Positions 1-6,005 of a DNA stretch of 6,219 nucleotides are shown piece by piece. How positions within the stretch are numbered: the first letter of the stretch is position 1; every line of letters starts with the position of its first letter. A program made the position numbers and the translations under genes. The DNA lies in the NCBI GenBank assembly GCA_028284845.1, contig JANQQY010000287.1:1-6219 (forward strand). Reading direction: 5' to 3'. The notes beneath the pieces are model-generated. The model searched no databases. It was not told the DNA's origin and saw only the letters and a list, made by a program, of their open reading frames with translations. The DNA comes from Spirochaetales bacterium. GTDB taxonomy: Bacteria > Spirochaetota > Spirochaetia > DSM-27196 > SLST01.

Positions 1-401
1 GTGTTCGCGAGCGAAGAGTTAAAGACAGCGGCAACGACGTTTCCGCCGGAGCTCTGGGTGAAGACGATGCAGCTGCTCACCGCCGTTGGTAGAACCGCCA
101 GCGCGAAGATGCCTACGAGGAGCTGACCGTCCATCGCATTGCGAAACAGCGGAATCGCGGTGAGGAAGTAGAGCGGGACAAGAACAAAGATAAAGAGCTG
201 AAGAAAGATATGGAGCCTGGGTGTGGCCAGGTCTTGCTTGATGCGATCTGAGGGGAGTTTGAGTCCCGTGATCAGGAAGAGGATGAGCACGATCACGCGG
301 TTGGTCGAGCCGTGTGGGTTGAGGAGTTGACCGCGTTCGGCGAGGAGAAACCCGGTAACCATGGCCACCACCAACCCAAGCAGGAACCAGTTCTTTCGCA
401 C
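1..401 (-). CDS. Bile acid:sodium symporter family permease (SBF-like, YfeH type), N-terminal part
   Basis: Inner-membrane secondary transporter of the BASS superfamily (SBF_like, PF13593); its substrate cannot be told from sequence. The 3' end lies beyond the left edge, and 133 residues are visible of a family that is usually about 320-340 long. Seen: a hydrophobic N-terminus (RKNWFLLGLVVAMVTGFLL), the segment VLILFLITGLKLP near residues 38-50, a helix near 63-84 (FLQLFIFVLVPLYFL), and a conserved-looking block near 104-133 (LPTAVSSCIVFTQSSGG followed by NVVAAVFNSSLAN). That block matches the family's substrate/Na+-site region. Start choice: the frame is closed by a TGA at 417-419. ATG at 410 has AGAAGG touching it, which is too close for a ribosome site. 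The GTG at 401 has AGAAGGA 8 nt upstream and gives the usual family N-terminus, so I prefer 401 (410 is the alternative). It is divergent from the DUF4015 gene. Family confidence is high from the motif block; function is inferred. Confidence 0.85.
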   Translation of the reverse strand, partial: MRKNWFLLGLVVAMVTGFLLAERGQLLNPHGSTNRVIVLILFLITGLKLPSDRIKQDLATPRLHIFLQLFIFVLVPLYFLTAIPLFRNAMDGQLLVGIFALAVLPTAVSSCIVFTQSSGGNVVAAVFNSSLAN

Positions 402-409
402 CCATGCCA

Positions 410-416
410 TCCTTCT
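410..416 (-). promoter_or_regulatory. Shine-Dalgarno deciding the permease start
   Basis: On the minus strand the sequence reads AGAAGGA, ending 8 nt before the GTG at 401. This spacing is good for 401 and impossible for the ATG at 410, whose first base is the last A of the motif. It favours a GTG start for the permease. Seen directly; use in vivo is inferred. Confidence 0.55.
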
Positions 417-443
417 TCATAGCATGGAACATGCCGCCGCCAT

Positions 444-453
444 AGGGTACCCT
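444..453. repeat. Perfect 10-bp palindrome in the divergent intergenic region
   Basis: AGGGTACCCT is its own reverse complement. It lies in the 58-bp gap between the divergent permease and DUF4015 starts. It contains a TACCCT hexamer on both strands, so it could serve as a symmetric -10 region, as an operator, or both. Palindromy is seen; function is inferred. Ten-base palindromes also arise by chance, so the location matters more than the match. Confidence 0.45.
448..453 (+). promoter_or_regulatory. Putative -10 hexamer (TACCCT) for a leaderless DUF4015 transcript
   Basis: TACCCT fits TAnnnT and is separated by exactly 6 nt from the GTG at 460. That places the expected transcription start on the first base of the start codon. 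No convincing Shine-Dalgarno precedes the GTG (an AGGG at 444-447 is 12 nt away) and there is no clear -35 (TGGAAC at 425-430 is a poor match). The arrangement repeats at moxR in this window, which strengthens it. It is an inference without RNA data. Confidence 0.4.
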
Positions 454-459
454 TCGCGC

Positions 460-2352
460 GTGACTCGTCTCCGCTTCTTTGCTGTCCTTGCCTTTGGGTT
501 TGGAGTCATCGTCCCGGCCGTTGCAACCATGGGCCCGTCGCTCCCTCCGCCGGCTACGATCGTCACGGTCAACGAGGCCGGTGGGATCGAGGTGTCAAGC
601 GACTTTGGCATCACATGGCTGGTATCGTCGGGAGTACCGACGCGTGTGCTCCCCGTCGGCCGTACCGGCGAGCCGCTCCCAATGACTGCCCTCGCAACGC
701 CCGCCCCCTCCCCGGATGACCCGAGCTATCGAGCTCTGCTCGCCGGAGCATCAGGCCTCAAGGCACCTGATCGGCTCATCACGGCACCGGGCTCGCCAAT
801 CGTCGCCGCGTTCGGCGGGTCGCTCCTGGCATCGTGGGATGACGGCACCAGCTTCGCGGAGATCGACACCTCGGCGGCCATCAATGCGTCGACCTACATC
901 ACCGCGATCGCCATAGATCCTCGCGATCACGACCACTGGATCGTTGGGACCTCGTATGACGGCCTCTTTCAGACAAGGGACGCGGGGGAGAGATGGAGCG
1001 ACCTCACGGAGTCGCGAAGCGCTTGGCCAAGCTATTTGGGCACCGGCTTCTTTGAAGAGTTTGAGAAGCTCTGGTTCGCGGCTGACGGCACCATCCTTTC
1101 AGAGCTCGGGTTTGGGCAGGGCTATCTACGAATCGAATTGCCGGGATCTACGGCACAGCCCGGGTCGACTCAAGCTGCATCGGGCGGCTCAAGCGCGATC
1201 TCACAGACCGGCATCCCCCGCGTACACCGACTACTGCCGATGGCGTCCGGCGAGCTCGCCTACGGTTCTCTCTGGCGAGGTCTTGGCAACGGTGGCGGCG
1301 CCCCTCCGCCGAACCAGGCATCGCTCAACAGCGTTCCCGCGATGGTGCTCCCCTACGACGCCGGTATCTACCTTTCGGCGGAGAATGCGGCCGCAGATCG
1401 GCTTCCCTCCTACTTTGATCTGATCGAGCGCTATGGATTCACGAGCATCGTCGTCGACTTCAAGGACGATCTTGGCCAGCTGACCTATGCGTCGGAACTG
1501 GAAGCCCCGCTGGCGGCTGGCGCCGTCGTTCCGGTCATCGAACCGGCAGAACTGATCGCGACCGCACATGAGCGGGGACTTCGCGTCATCGCGCGGGTGG
1601 TCGTCTTCAAGGACAGGAAGCTGTTCGCCTACGAGAACCATCGGTATGCCATTTGGGACTCCTCTACGAATCGACCGTGGGGAGTCTATCGAACCTACAC
1701 CGAAAGCGAGACGGGAGAGCGAAGAACGGTTCAGGTGGAGCATTGGGTGGACGCCTACTCGCCTGCGGTGTGGGAGTACAACGTCTCTATCGCGGAAGAA
1801 CTCGAGGAGCTCGGCGTGGATGAGATCCAATTCGACTACATCCGCTTCCCGTCGGATGGAATCAACGAGACGGTTCTCACGCGCTTCCGTCCTGAGGGCG
1901 CGGACCGAGTCCAGGCGCTCGAAGGCTTTCTCTCGCTGGCGCGCGAGCGCATCGGCATTCCTATCAGTATCGATGTTTTTGGCTTCAACGGCTGGGCTCG
2001 GATGAGCTATCTGGGCCAGGACATTACTCGCCTCGCCCAGTACGTGGATGCGATCAGCCCGATGTTCTACCCGTCGCACTTCCCGCGCTCGTTTATGCCT
2101 CAGTTCACCTACCTCGAGCGCGCCTATCTCATCTACGATCTTGGTAGCCGACGAGCGGTGGAACTTGCCTCGAGCCACGTTGGGACGGTGATACGACCCT
2201 ACGTGCAGGCGTTCCTGATCCAAGAGGAGCTCGCCTTTGAGCGACCCACCTACCTCCGGTACCTCGAACTCCAGTTGGAGGGCGTTGAGGCATCCGGAGT
2301 AGCAGGGTTCACGCTCTGGAATGCGAGCGGTCGGTACTACATGCTTCCGTGA
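460..2352 (+). CDS. Secreted Asp-box (BNR) / DUF4015 putative glycoside hydrolase
   Basis: Exported 630-residue protein with a TIM-barrel-type putative glycoside hydrolase domain (DUF4015, PF13200); substrate unknown. Residues 1-23 form a signal peptide (TRLR, then FFAVLAFGFGVIVPAVA, AxA-type cleavage). Three Asp-box motifs follow: SSDFGITW at 46-53, SWDDGTSF at 125-132 and TRDAGERW at 172-179, suggesting a partial beta-propeller. The hydrolase-like domain runs from about 297 (YDAGIYLSAENAA) to the C-terminus. It includes ARVVVFKD near 378, EIQFDYIRFPSDG at 455-467 with Asp459 a candidate acidic residue, SIDVFG with Asp505, ISPMFYPSHFP near 532 and IRPYVQAF near 578. The frame is open back to an ATG at 361, but that start runs antisense through the permease and hides the signal peptide. 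ATG at 424 lacks a ribosome site. GTG 460 gives a clean signal peptide and a TAnnnT box 6 nt upstream. The stop is 11 nt before moxR. Family assignment is firm; catalysis is inferred. Confidence 0.88.
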   Translation: MTRLRFFAVLAFGFGVIVPAVATMGPSLPPPATIVTVNEAGGIEVSSDFGITWLVSSGVPTRVLPVGRTGEPLPMTALATPAPSPDDPSYRALLAGASGLKAPDRLITAPGSPIVAAFGGSLLASWDDGTSFAEIDTSAAINASTYITAIAIDPRDHDHWIVGTSYDGLFQTRDAGERWSDLTESRSAWPSYLGTGFFEEFEKLWFAADGTILSELGFGQGYLRIELPGSTAQPGSTQAASGGSSAISQTGIPRVHRLLPMASGELAYGSLWRGLGNGGGAPPPNQASLNSVPAMVLPYDAGIYLSAENAAADRLPSYFDLIERYGFTSIVVDFKDDLGQLTYASELEAPLAAGAVVPVIEPAELIATAHERGLRVIARVVVFKDRKLFAYENHRYAIWDSSTNRPWGVYRTYTESETGERRTVQVEHWVDAYSPAVWEYNVSIAEELEELGVDEIQFDYIRFPSDGINETVLTRFRPEGADRVQALEGFLSLARERIGIPISIDVFGFNGWARMSYLGQDITRLAQYVDAISPMFYPSHFPRSFMPQFTYLERAYLIYDLGSRRAVELASSHVGTVIRPYVQAFLIQEELAFERPTYLRYLELQLEGVEASGVAGFTLWNASGRYYMLP

Positions 2353-2358
2353 TATAGT
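2350..2358 (+). promoter_or_regulatory. Extended -10 promoter for a leaderless moxR transcript
   Basis: TGATATAGT reads as an extended -10 element (TG, one base, TATAGT), with 5 nt between the hexamer and the moxR ATG at 2364. Transcription would therefore start at or next to the A of the ATG. The TG belongs to the TGA stop codon of the DUF4015 gene. No good -35 is visible at 17-bp spacing, which an extended -10 can tolerate, and no Shine-Dalgarno precedes the ATG. Sequence match is seen; promoter activity and leaderless translation are inferred. Confidence 0.55.
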
Positions 2359-2363
2359 GCCCC

Positions 2364-3320
2364 ATGGTTTCGGTTTCTGAGTGGGCTGCCGGTGTTCTCG
2401 ACTCGGTTGAGAACGTCTTCTTCGGAAAGCGTCACGTGGTCGAACGCCTCTTGGTCGCTCTTCTCTGCCGCGGTCACGTTCTCCTGGAAGACGTCCCGGG
2501 GATGGGCAAGACCATCCTCGCGAGGGCGCTTGCGGCGAGCCTGGGAGGTGAGTTCTCTCGCATTCAGTGCACTCCCGATCTCCTTCCGGCCGACATTCTT
2601 GGCGTCAGCGTCTACAACCCGAAGGACGGAAGCTTCGCCTTCCGCGAGGGGCCGATCATGGCGAACGTCGTCCTGGTCGACGAAATCAACCGAGCGACAC
2701 CTCGAACACAGAGTGCGCTTCTCGAAGCGACCGGCGAGGGTCAGGTCAGCATTGAAGGCAAACGACGCGAGCTCCCCGATCCGTTCTTCCTGATCGCAAC
2801 GGAGAACCCGGTCGAGTTCGAAGGGACCTTCCCGCTGCCGGAAGCGCAGCAAGACCGATTCCTCCTTTCGGTGGGAATTGGATATCCGGATCGCGACGTT
2901 GAGCAGCGCATCGTGGAGAGCCAGCGCCGCCTGTCACATCCGGTCGTGGATGTGAAGGCTGTCACCGAGATCGAGTCGGTGCGGAATCTTCAGGAGCAGG
3001 TGGTAAACATCCACGTAGACGCAGAGGTGATGAATTACATCAGCACTCTTGTGGAGGGAACACGATCGCACCAGAGCGTTCGAATTGGGGTGAGTCCCCG
3101 GGGCACCCTCGCCCTCTACAAGACCTCCCAGGCGCTCGCAGCATTGCGCGGCCGTGACTACGTGATTCCGGAGGATGTGAAAGAGCTCTGTTCCGCCGTC
3201 TTTGGTAAACGCATCATGCTGACGAGCCAAGCCGTCATCCGGGGCGTCAGCGTCGATTCAGTTATTGCGTCGGTTCTTGGTGGTACCCCTACCCCAGTCC
3301 TTCCGGAGCAGCGAGCGTGA
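2364..3320 (+). CDS. MoxR-family AAA+ ATPase
   Basis: Cytoplasmic ATPase of the MoxR/RavA group (AAA_3, PF07726), thought to act as a chaperone or remodeller for DUF58/VWA partner proteins. It has 318 residues, normal for the family. Seen: Walker A as DVPGMGKT at 43-50, Walker B as VVLVDEIN at 102-109, sensor 1 as ATENP at 145-149, EAQQDRF at 160-166 with the candidate arginine finger Arg165, and GVSPRG at 242-247 with Arg246 as a sensor 2 candidate. The last third, including the helix ending ALRGRDYVIPEDVKEL, fits the MoxR lid domain (AAA_lid_2). All key residues for ATP binding and hydrolysis are present, so it looks active. The ATG at 2364 gives the usual short N-terminal helix before FFGK. 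The stop overlaps the next gene by 4 bp (GTGA), implying translational coupling. It appears to have its own promoter at 2350-2358. Confidence 0.95.
   Translation: MVSVSEWAAGVLDSVENVFFGKRHVVERLLVALLCRGHVLLEDVPGMGKTILARALAASLGGEFSRIQCTPDLLPADILGVSVYNPKDGSFAFREGPIMANVVLVDEINRATPRTQSALLEATGEGQVSIEGKRRELPDPFFLIATENPVEFEGTFPLPEAQQDRFLLSVGIGYPDRDVEQRIVESQRRLSHPVVDVKAVTEIESVRNLQEQVVNIHVDAEVMNYISTLVEGTRSHQSVRIGVSPRGTLALYKTSQALAALRGRDYVIPEDVKELCSAVFGKRIMLTSQAVIRGVSVDSVIASVLGGTPTPVLPEQRA
3304..3307 (+). promoter_or_regulatory. Shine-Dalgarno for the DUF58 gene
   Basis: GGAG lies 9 nt before the GTG at 3317, inside the end of moxR. It supports the GTG start and contrasts with the absence of such a motif before moxR itself. 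Confidence 0.5.
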
Positions 3321-4495
3321 GACGGCGCGGTGTCGCGCTCATCGTTGTCGGCCTCTTCCTCGTCCTCTTTCTCGACTCCTACGTCGTGCAGTGGACAGGA
3401 TATCTGCTCGTAGCAACTGTGGTCCTCAGCTACCTCTACTCGAGGACAATCAATCGCGGTCTGAGGGTGGAGCGCGAGTCAAAGATCCTTCGAACCTATC
3501 TGATGGATCACGTAACCGTGCGCGTTCGAATCACCAACAGAAGCTTTCTCCCGCTTCCCTATCTGGCCGTGACGGATAACCCCGGGAGTCTCTACGCCGG
3601 CGACGAGAACTCGAAGCTCATCACGCTTCGAGCACGGGAGACGGCGGAGTTGGTCTACGTAATCAAGGGGATGAACCGGGGCGCGTATCGAATCGGGCCG
3701 CTGACCACGAGATTCACCGACCCGCTCGGGATCTACCCGATCGCGTCGACGATTCACAACGAGGCACGACTCATTGTCTATCCGCGAATCTACCCCATCG
3801 ATCTACCGGTGCATCGCGGGCTCCCGGCGGGATCGGTCGCGACGACCAGCCGCATCTACGAGGACCCGACGCGCTACCGATCAGTTCGTGAGTACGTTCC
3901 GGGCGATGAGATCAGGAAGGTGAACTGGAAGGCGAGCGCTCGGCTTGGAGAACTGCACTCCACCGAGTGGCTGCCAACGATCAATGTGCCGGTGATGATC
4001 ATCCTCAATCTGACCGCCTCGACCTTCACGCGGCGCAACCGCTACGCACACACCGAACGCACGATCGATGCAACGGCAAGCCTGGTGCATCACCTGGCTC
4101 AGCGCGGACAGGAAGTTGGACTCGTGACGACCGGAGTGATCAAGGAGTCGATCGATCGCACCATGCCGTGGATCGACGTGGGGCGAGGTATGCAACACGC
4201 GATCGGGATTCTTGAGACGCTCGCCCAAATCACGACGAACGTGCTGGACGAAGACCCCATCGAACGGTTTCTCAGTCGTTCGAAGGTCTCTTTCGGCACG
4301 CGGATCTTCTACTTGGGAGCTCCGCTGAGCGAGAACTCGATCGCGGCGCTTGCAACATCGGTCGGGGACCGTTCTCTGATTCGGCTCTACTTCACCGAAG
4401 AGGGGGTCGCGCAGAATACCGCGTTCGCACCGGAGGGAATCAGGGTCTACCGCATCACGGAGCACGGCGATGAGCTCTTCACGATTCAGGCATGA
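3317..4495 (+). CDS. DUF58 domain-containing membrane protein
   Basis: Member of the DUF58 family (PF01882), the standard genetic partner of MoxR ATPases and often the second gene of such operons; its biochemical role is not settled. It has 392 residues, within the family range. Seen: two membrane helices at about 5-20 and 25-42 after an MRRR start, so the large remainder should face the cytoplasm. An immunoglobulin-like beta-rich region occupies about 45-160. The family signature is at 191-209 (REYVPGDEIRK then VNWKASAR). A VWA-like core begins near 224 (VPVMIILNLTAS). Where DUF58 proteins commonly have an Asp in the metal-site-like strand, this one has Asn231 (NLTAS), so metal binding may be lost. 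The GTG start overlaps the moxR stop by 4 bp; the 3' end overlaps the next gene by 26 bp. Co-transcription with both is nearly certain from this spacing. Confidence 0.93.
   Translation: MRRRGVALIVVGLFLVLFLDSYVVQWTGYLLVATVVLSYLYSRTINRGLRVERESKILRTYLMDHVTVRVRITNRSFLPLPYLAVTDNPGSLYAGDENSKLITLRARETAELVYVIKGMNRGAYRIGPLTTRFTDPLGIYPIASTIHNEARLIVYPRIYPIDLPVHRGLPAGSVATTSRIYEDPTRYRSVREYVPGDEIRKVNWKASARLGELHSTEWLPTINVPVMIILNLTASTFTRRNRYAHTERTIDATASLVHHLAQRGQEVGLVTTGVIKESIDRTMPWIDVGRGMQHAIGILETLAQITTNVLDEDPIERFLSRSKVSFGTRIFYLGAPLSENSIAALATSVGDRSLIRLYFTEEGVAQNTAFAPEGIRVYRITEHGDELFTIQA
4459..4462 (+). promoter_or_regulatory. Shine-Dalgarno for the DUF4129-like gene
   Basis: GGAG lies 7 nt before the ATG at 4470, within the end of the DUF58 gene. 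It supports ATG 4470 over the later in-frame GTG at 4506, and hence the 26-bp gene overlap. The ATGA at 4492-4495 is in a different frame and is not the start. Confidence 0.5.
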
Positions 4496-6005
4496 ACTCT
4501 ACCGGGTGCTCCTGCACCCGCTGATCAGCATCTCGACCTCGGCATCCGGCATTCTCGCCATTGTCTGGCTTATTGGCGTGAACTTTGGAAATGCAAATCC
4601 ACGGGCGTCGATCATTCTTGGGGTGCTCTTTGCGACGATCGTTGAGGCGGTCGTTGGAAACATCCTCTACAAGGAGCGAAGCGGGATCGGCAACCGAGCG
4701 CGGGAGCTCGTCTTCTACCTGATGCTCCTCTACGTCGTGTTCTCGCTTGCCCGTCCCGGGGCACTTCGCGAGAAGTTCTTTCCGTCGTTCGATCAGATGG
4801 TGCCGATTGTGGCGTCCGGGATCGCCTGGATCGTTGCGTTTGTCCTCCACGACCGCCTTCGAGGTCGCGAAGCGCTCCTTCGGACCTTTGGCGGGGCAAC
4901 CGGAAGCGAGCTGCGACGAGCGGTATTGGCGCGCCAACACGATATGGCTCTTACCGTGGCACAGCTTCGAAAGGCACGAGGACTGATAACCAGTGTCTTT
5001 GTCATCGCCTGCCTGCTCGCACTCGCAGCCGGTACCAATCTCCTGCGACGCAGCGTTCTGCCGCAGAGCCCGTGGTCGTTCATCATGCTCATCATTTCGG
5101 GTATCACGTCGATCTCCGTCATGGGGACCATCAACGCCTTTATTGAAGAGTATGGCGCAAACGGCGAGGGACTCGCGGTACCGTTCCGGTTTCAGCGAAG
5201 ACGCCTGCTTGCCGGTTTCTCCATGCTCCTCCTCGTCCTTATCCTTGCTTTTGGTCTGAGCCGACGCGAAGGCGTGCTTCCGATCGAGGCGATTGGCGAC
5301 GCATTGCGCTGGTTCGCACGCCTCTTTGAGCGGGACGCCAACCGGGTTGTCGAGGAGCCATTTCCGGAACCGCCGCCACAACCCGAACAGATCTCCCCCG
5401 ACATGGTCGACTTCCTTCGGTCGCTTGAGGAACCTGAGCCACCTCCGCTGTGGCTTCGGATCCTGGCCCGGCTCGTCGAACGACTCGGACTCGTGGCCCT
5501 CGTCGTCGGACTGACAGCACTGCTCTTTGGACCGCTCTTTTCGGAGGGCTTTCGGGAGGGAATAGCACGGCTGGGGGCGTGGAGGAAGATCAAGGCGTTC
5601 TTCGCCGCGCTCCGGCAACGACTGAAGATCCTGGGCCGATTCCTCCGCGCGGGAGTAGGGCGCAGGCGTGCGGAGCGGCTTGACGAAGCGGGCGAGGAGC
5701 CTCCACGTGCGTGGAGAAGCAGCCGGTGGAAGCCGTCACTGCGGAAGCGGCGTCAGATGGATCGCGTGCTCCAGGTCTTCGCCGACATCTCCAGATGGGG
5801 TGGACAGAACGGCGTATCATACGCGCGTCATGAGGCGGCCCGGGAGTATCTTTCGCGAATCGCGACGGTCCGTCCCGAGCACTACCAGGACGCCATGGTC
5901 GTCGCCGAGACCTTCTGCGAGGCGCGCTTCAGCACGCACGTATTACCGCGTGAGAGAATCCGAGACTATGTTGCTGCTGCGAAAAGGATTACGTCAGCTC
6001 GTTGA
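4470..6005 (+). CDS. Eight-helix membrane protein with C-terminal DUF4129-like domain
   Basis: Third gene of the MoxR-DUF58 operon, 511 residues. Hydrophobic segments appear at about 22-40, 46-66, 78-97, 109-126, 172-191, 201-222, 246-264 and 337-358. Between helices 7 and 8 is an acidic, proline-rich loop (about 265-336, including EEPFPEPPPQPEQ and EEPEPPP) that should lie outside the membrane. After helix 8 come a strongly basic stretch (about 370-430) and a helical domain at about 425-505 with RVLQVFADISRWGGQNGVS, HEAAREYLSRIA and YQDAMVVAETFCEARFS. This pattern matches DUF4129 (PF13559), the C-terminal domain of many transglutaminase-type membrane proteins encoded beside moxR and DUF58 genes. 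There is no transglutaminase domain here. The only cysteines are Cys181, in a helix, and Cys483, so a catalytic Cys in the outer loop is absent. The DUF4129 call rests on pattern and context; the N-terminal helices are not recognised. Function is unknown, probably cell-envelope related. Confidence 0.85.
   Translation: MSSSRFRHELYRVLLHPLISISTSASGILAIVWLIGVNFGNANPRASIILGVLFATIVEAVVGNILYKERSGIGNRARELVFYLMLLYVVFSLARPGALREKFFPSFDQMVPIVASGIAWIVAFVLHDRLRGREALLRTFGGATGSELRRAVLARQHDMALTVAQLRKARGLITSVFVIACLLALAAGTNLLRRSVLPQSPWSFIMLIISGITSISVMGTINAFIEEYGANGEGLAVPFRFQRRRLLAGFSMLLLVLILAFGLSRREGVLPIEAIGDALRWFARLFERDANRVVEEPFPEPPPQPEQISPDMVDFLRSLEEPEPPPLWLRILARLVERLGLVALVVGLTALLFGPLFSEGFREGIARLGAWRKIKAFFAALRQRLKILGRFLRAGVGRRRAERLDEAGEEPPRAWRSSRWKPSLRKRRQMDRVLQVFADISRWGGQNGVSYARHEAAREYLSRIATVRPEHYQDAMVVAETFCEARFSTHVLPRERIRDYVAAAKRITSAR

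Noticed and set aside
19..432. Minus-strand open frame of 137 residues overlapping the left-end gene
   Set aside because: It is rich in Arg, His, Pro and Gln with no recognisable domain. The neighbouring minus-strand frame starting at 401/410 encodes clear membrane helices and the BASS-family motif block, so this is a shadow frame.
361..459. N-terminal extension of the DUF4015 gene to ATG 361 or ATG 424
   Set aside because: ATG 361 overlaps the permease antisense. Neither start has a ribosome site or a -10 box at leaderless distance, and both push the signal peptide away from the N-terminus.
1231..2223. Long minus-strand open frame (330 residues) opposite the DUF4015 gene
   Set aside because: The plus strand has a full recognisable hydrolase domain here. 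The antisense product is highly charged and Arg-rich without any family pattern, as expected from GC-rich codon bias on the opposite strand.
2337..2852. Minus-strand open frame of 171 residues over the start of moxR
   Set aside because: The plus strand carries intact Walker A and B motifs here; the antisense product has no recognisable features.
4492..4495. ATGA at the end of the DUF58 gene as a start/stop overlap
   Set aside because: The ATG at 4492 is not in the frame of the DUF4129-like protein. ATG 4470, with GGAG 7 nt upstream, is in frame.
4479..5618. Very long minus-strand open frame (379 residues) opposite the DUF4129-like gene
   Set aside because: The product is hydrophilic, full of Arg, Asp, Glu and His, and mirrors the hydrophobic codons of the membrane protein. 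The plus-strand gene has helices, operon spacing and a ribosome site. Length alone is not enough.
4470..6005. Third operon protein as a transglutaminase (TgpA-like) enzyme
   Set aside because: There is no room for the domain and no cysteine in the outer loop; only Cys181, within a helix, and Cys483, in the C-terminal domain, are present.
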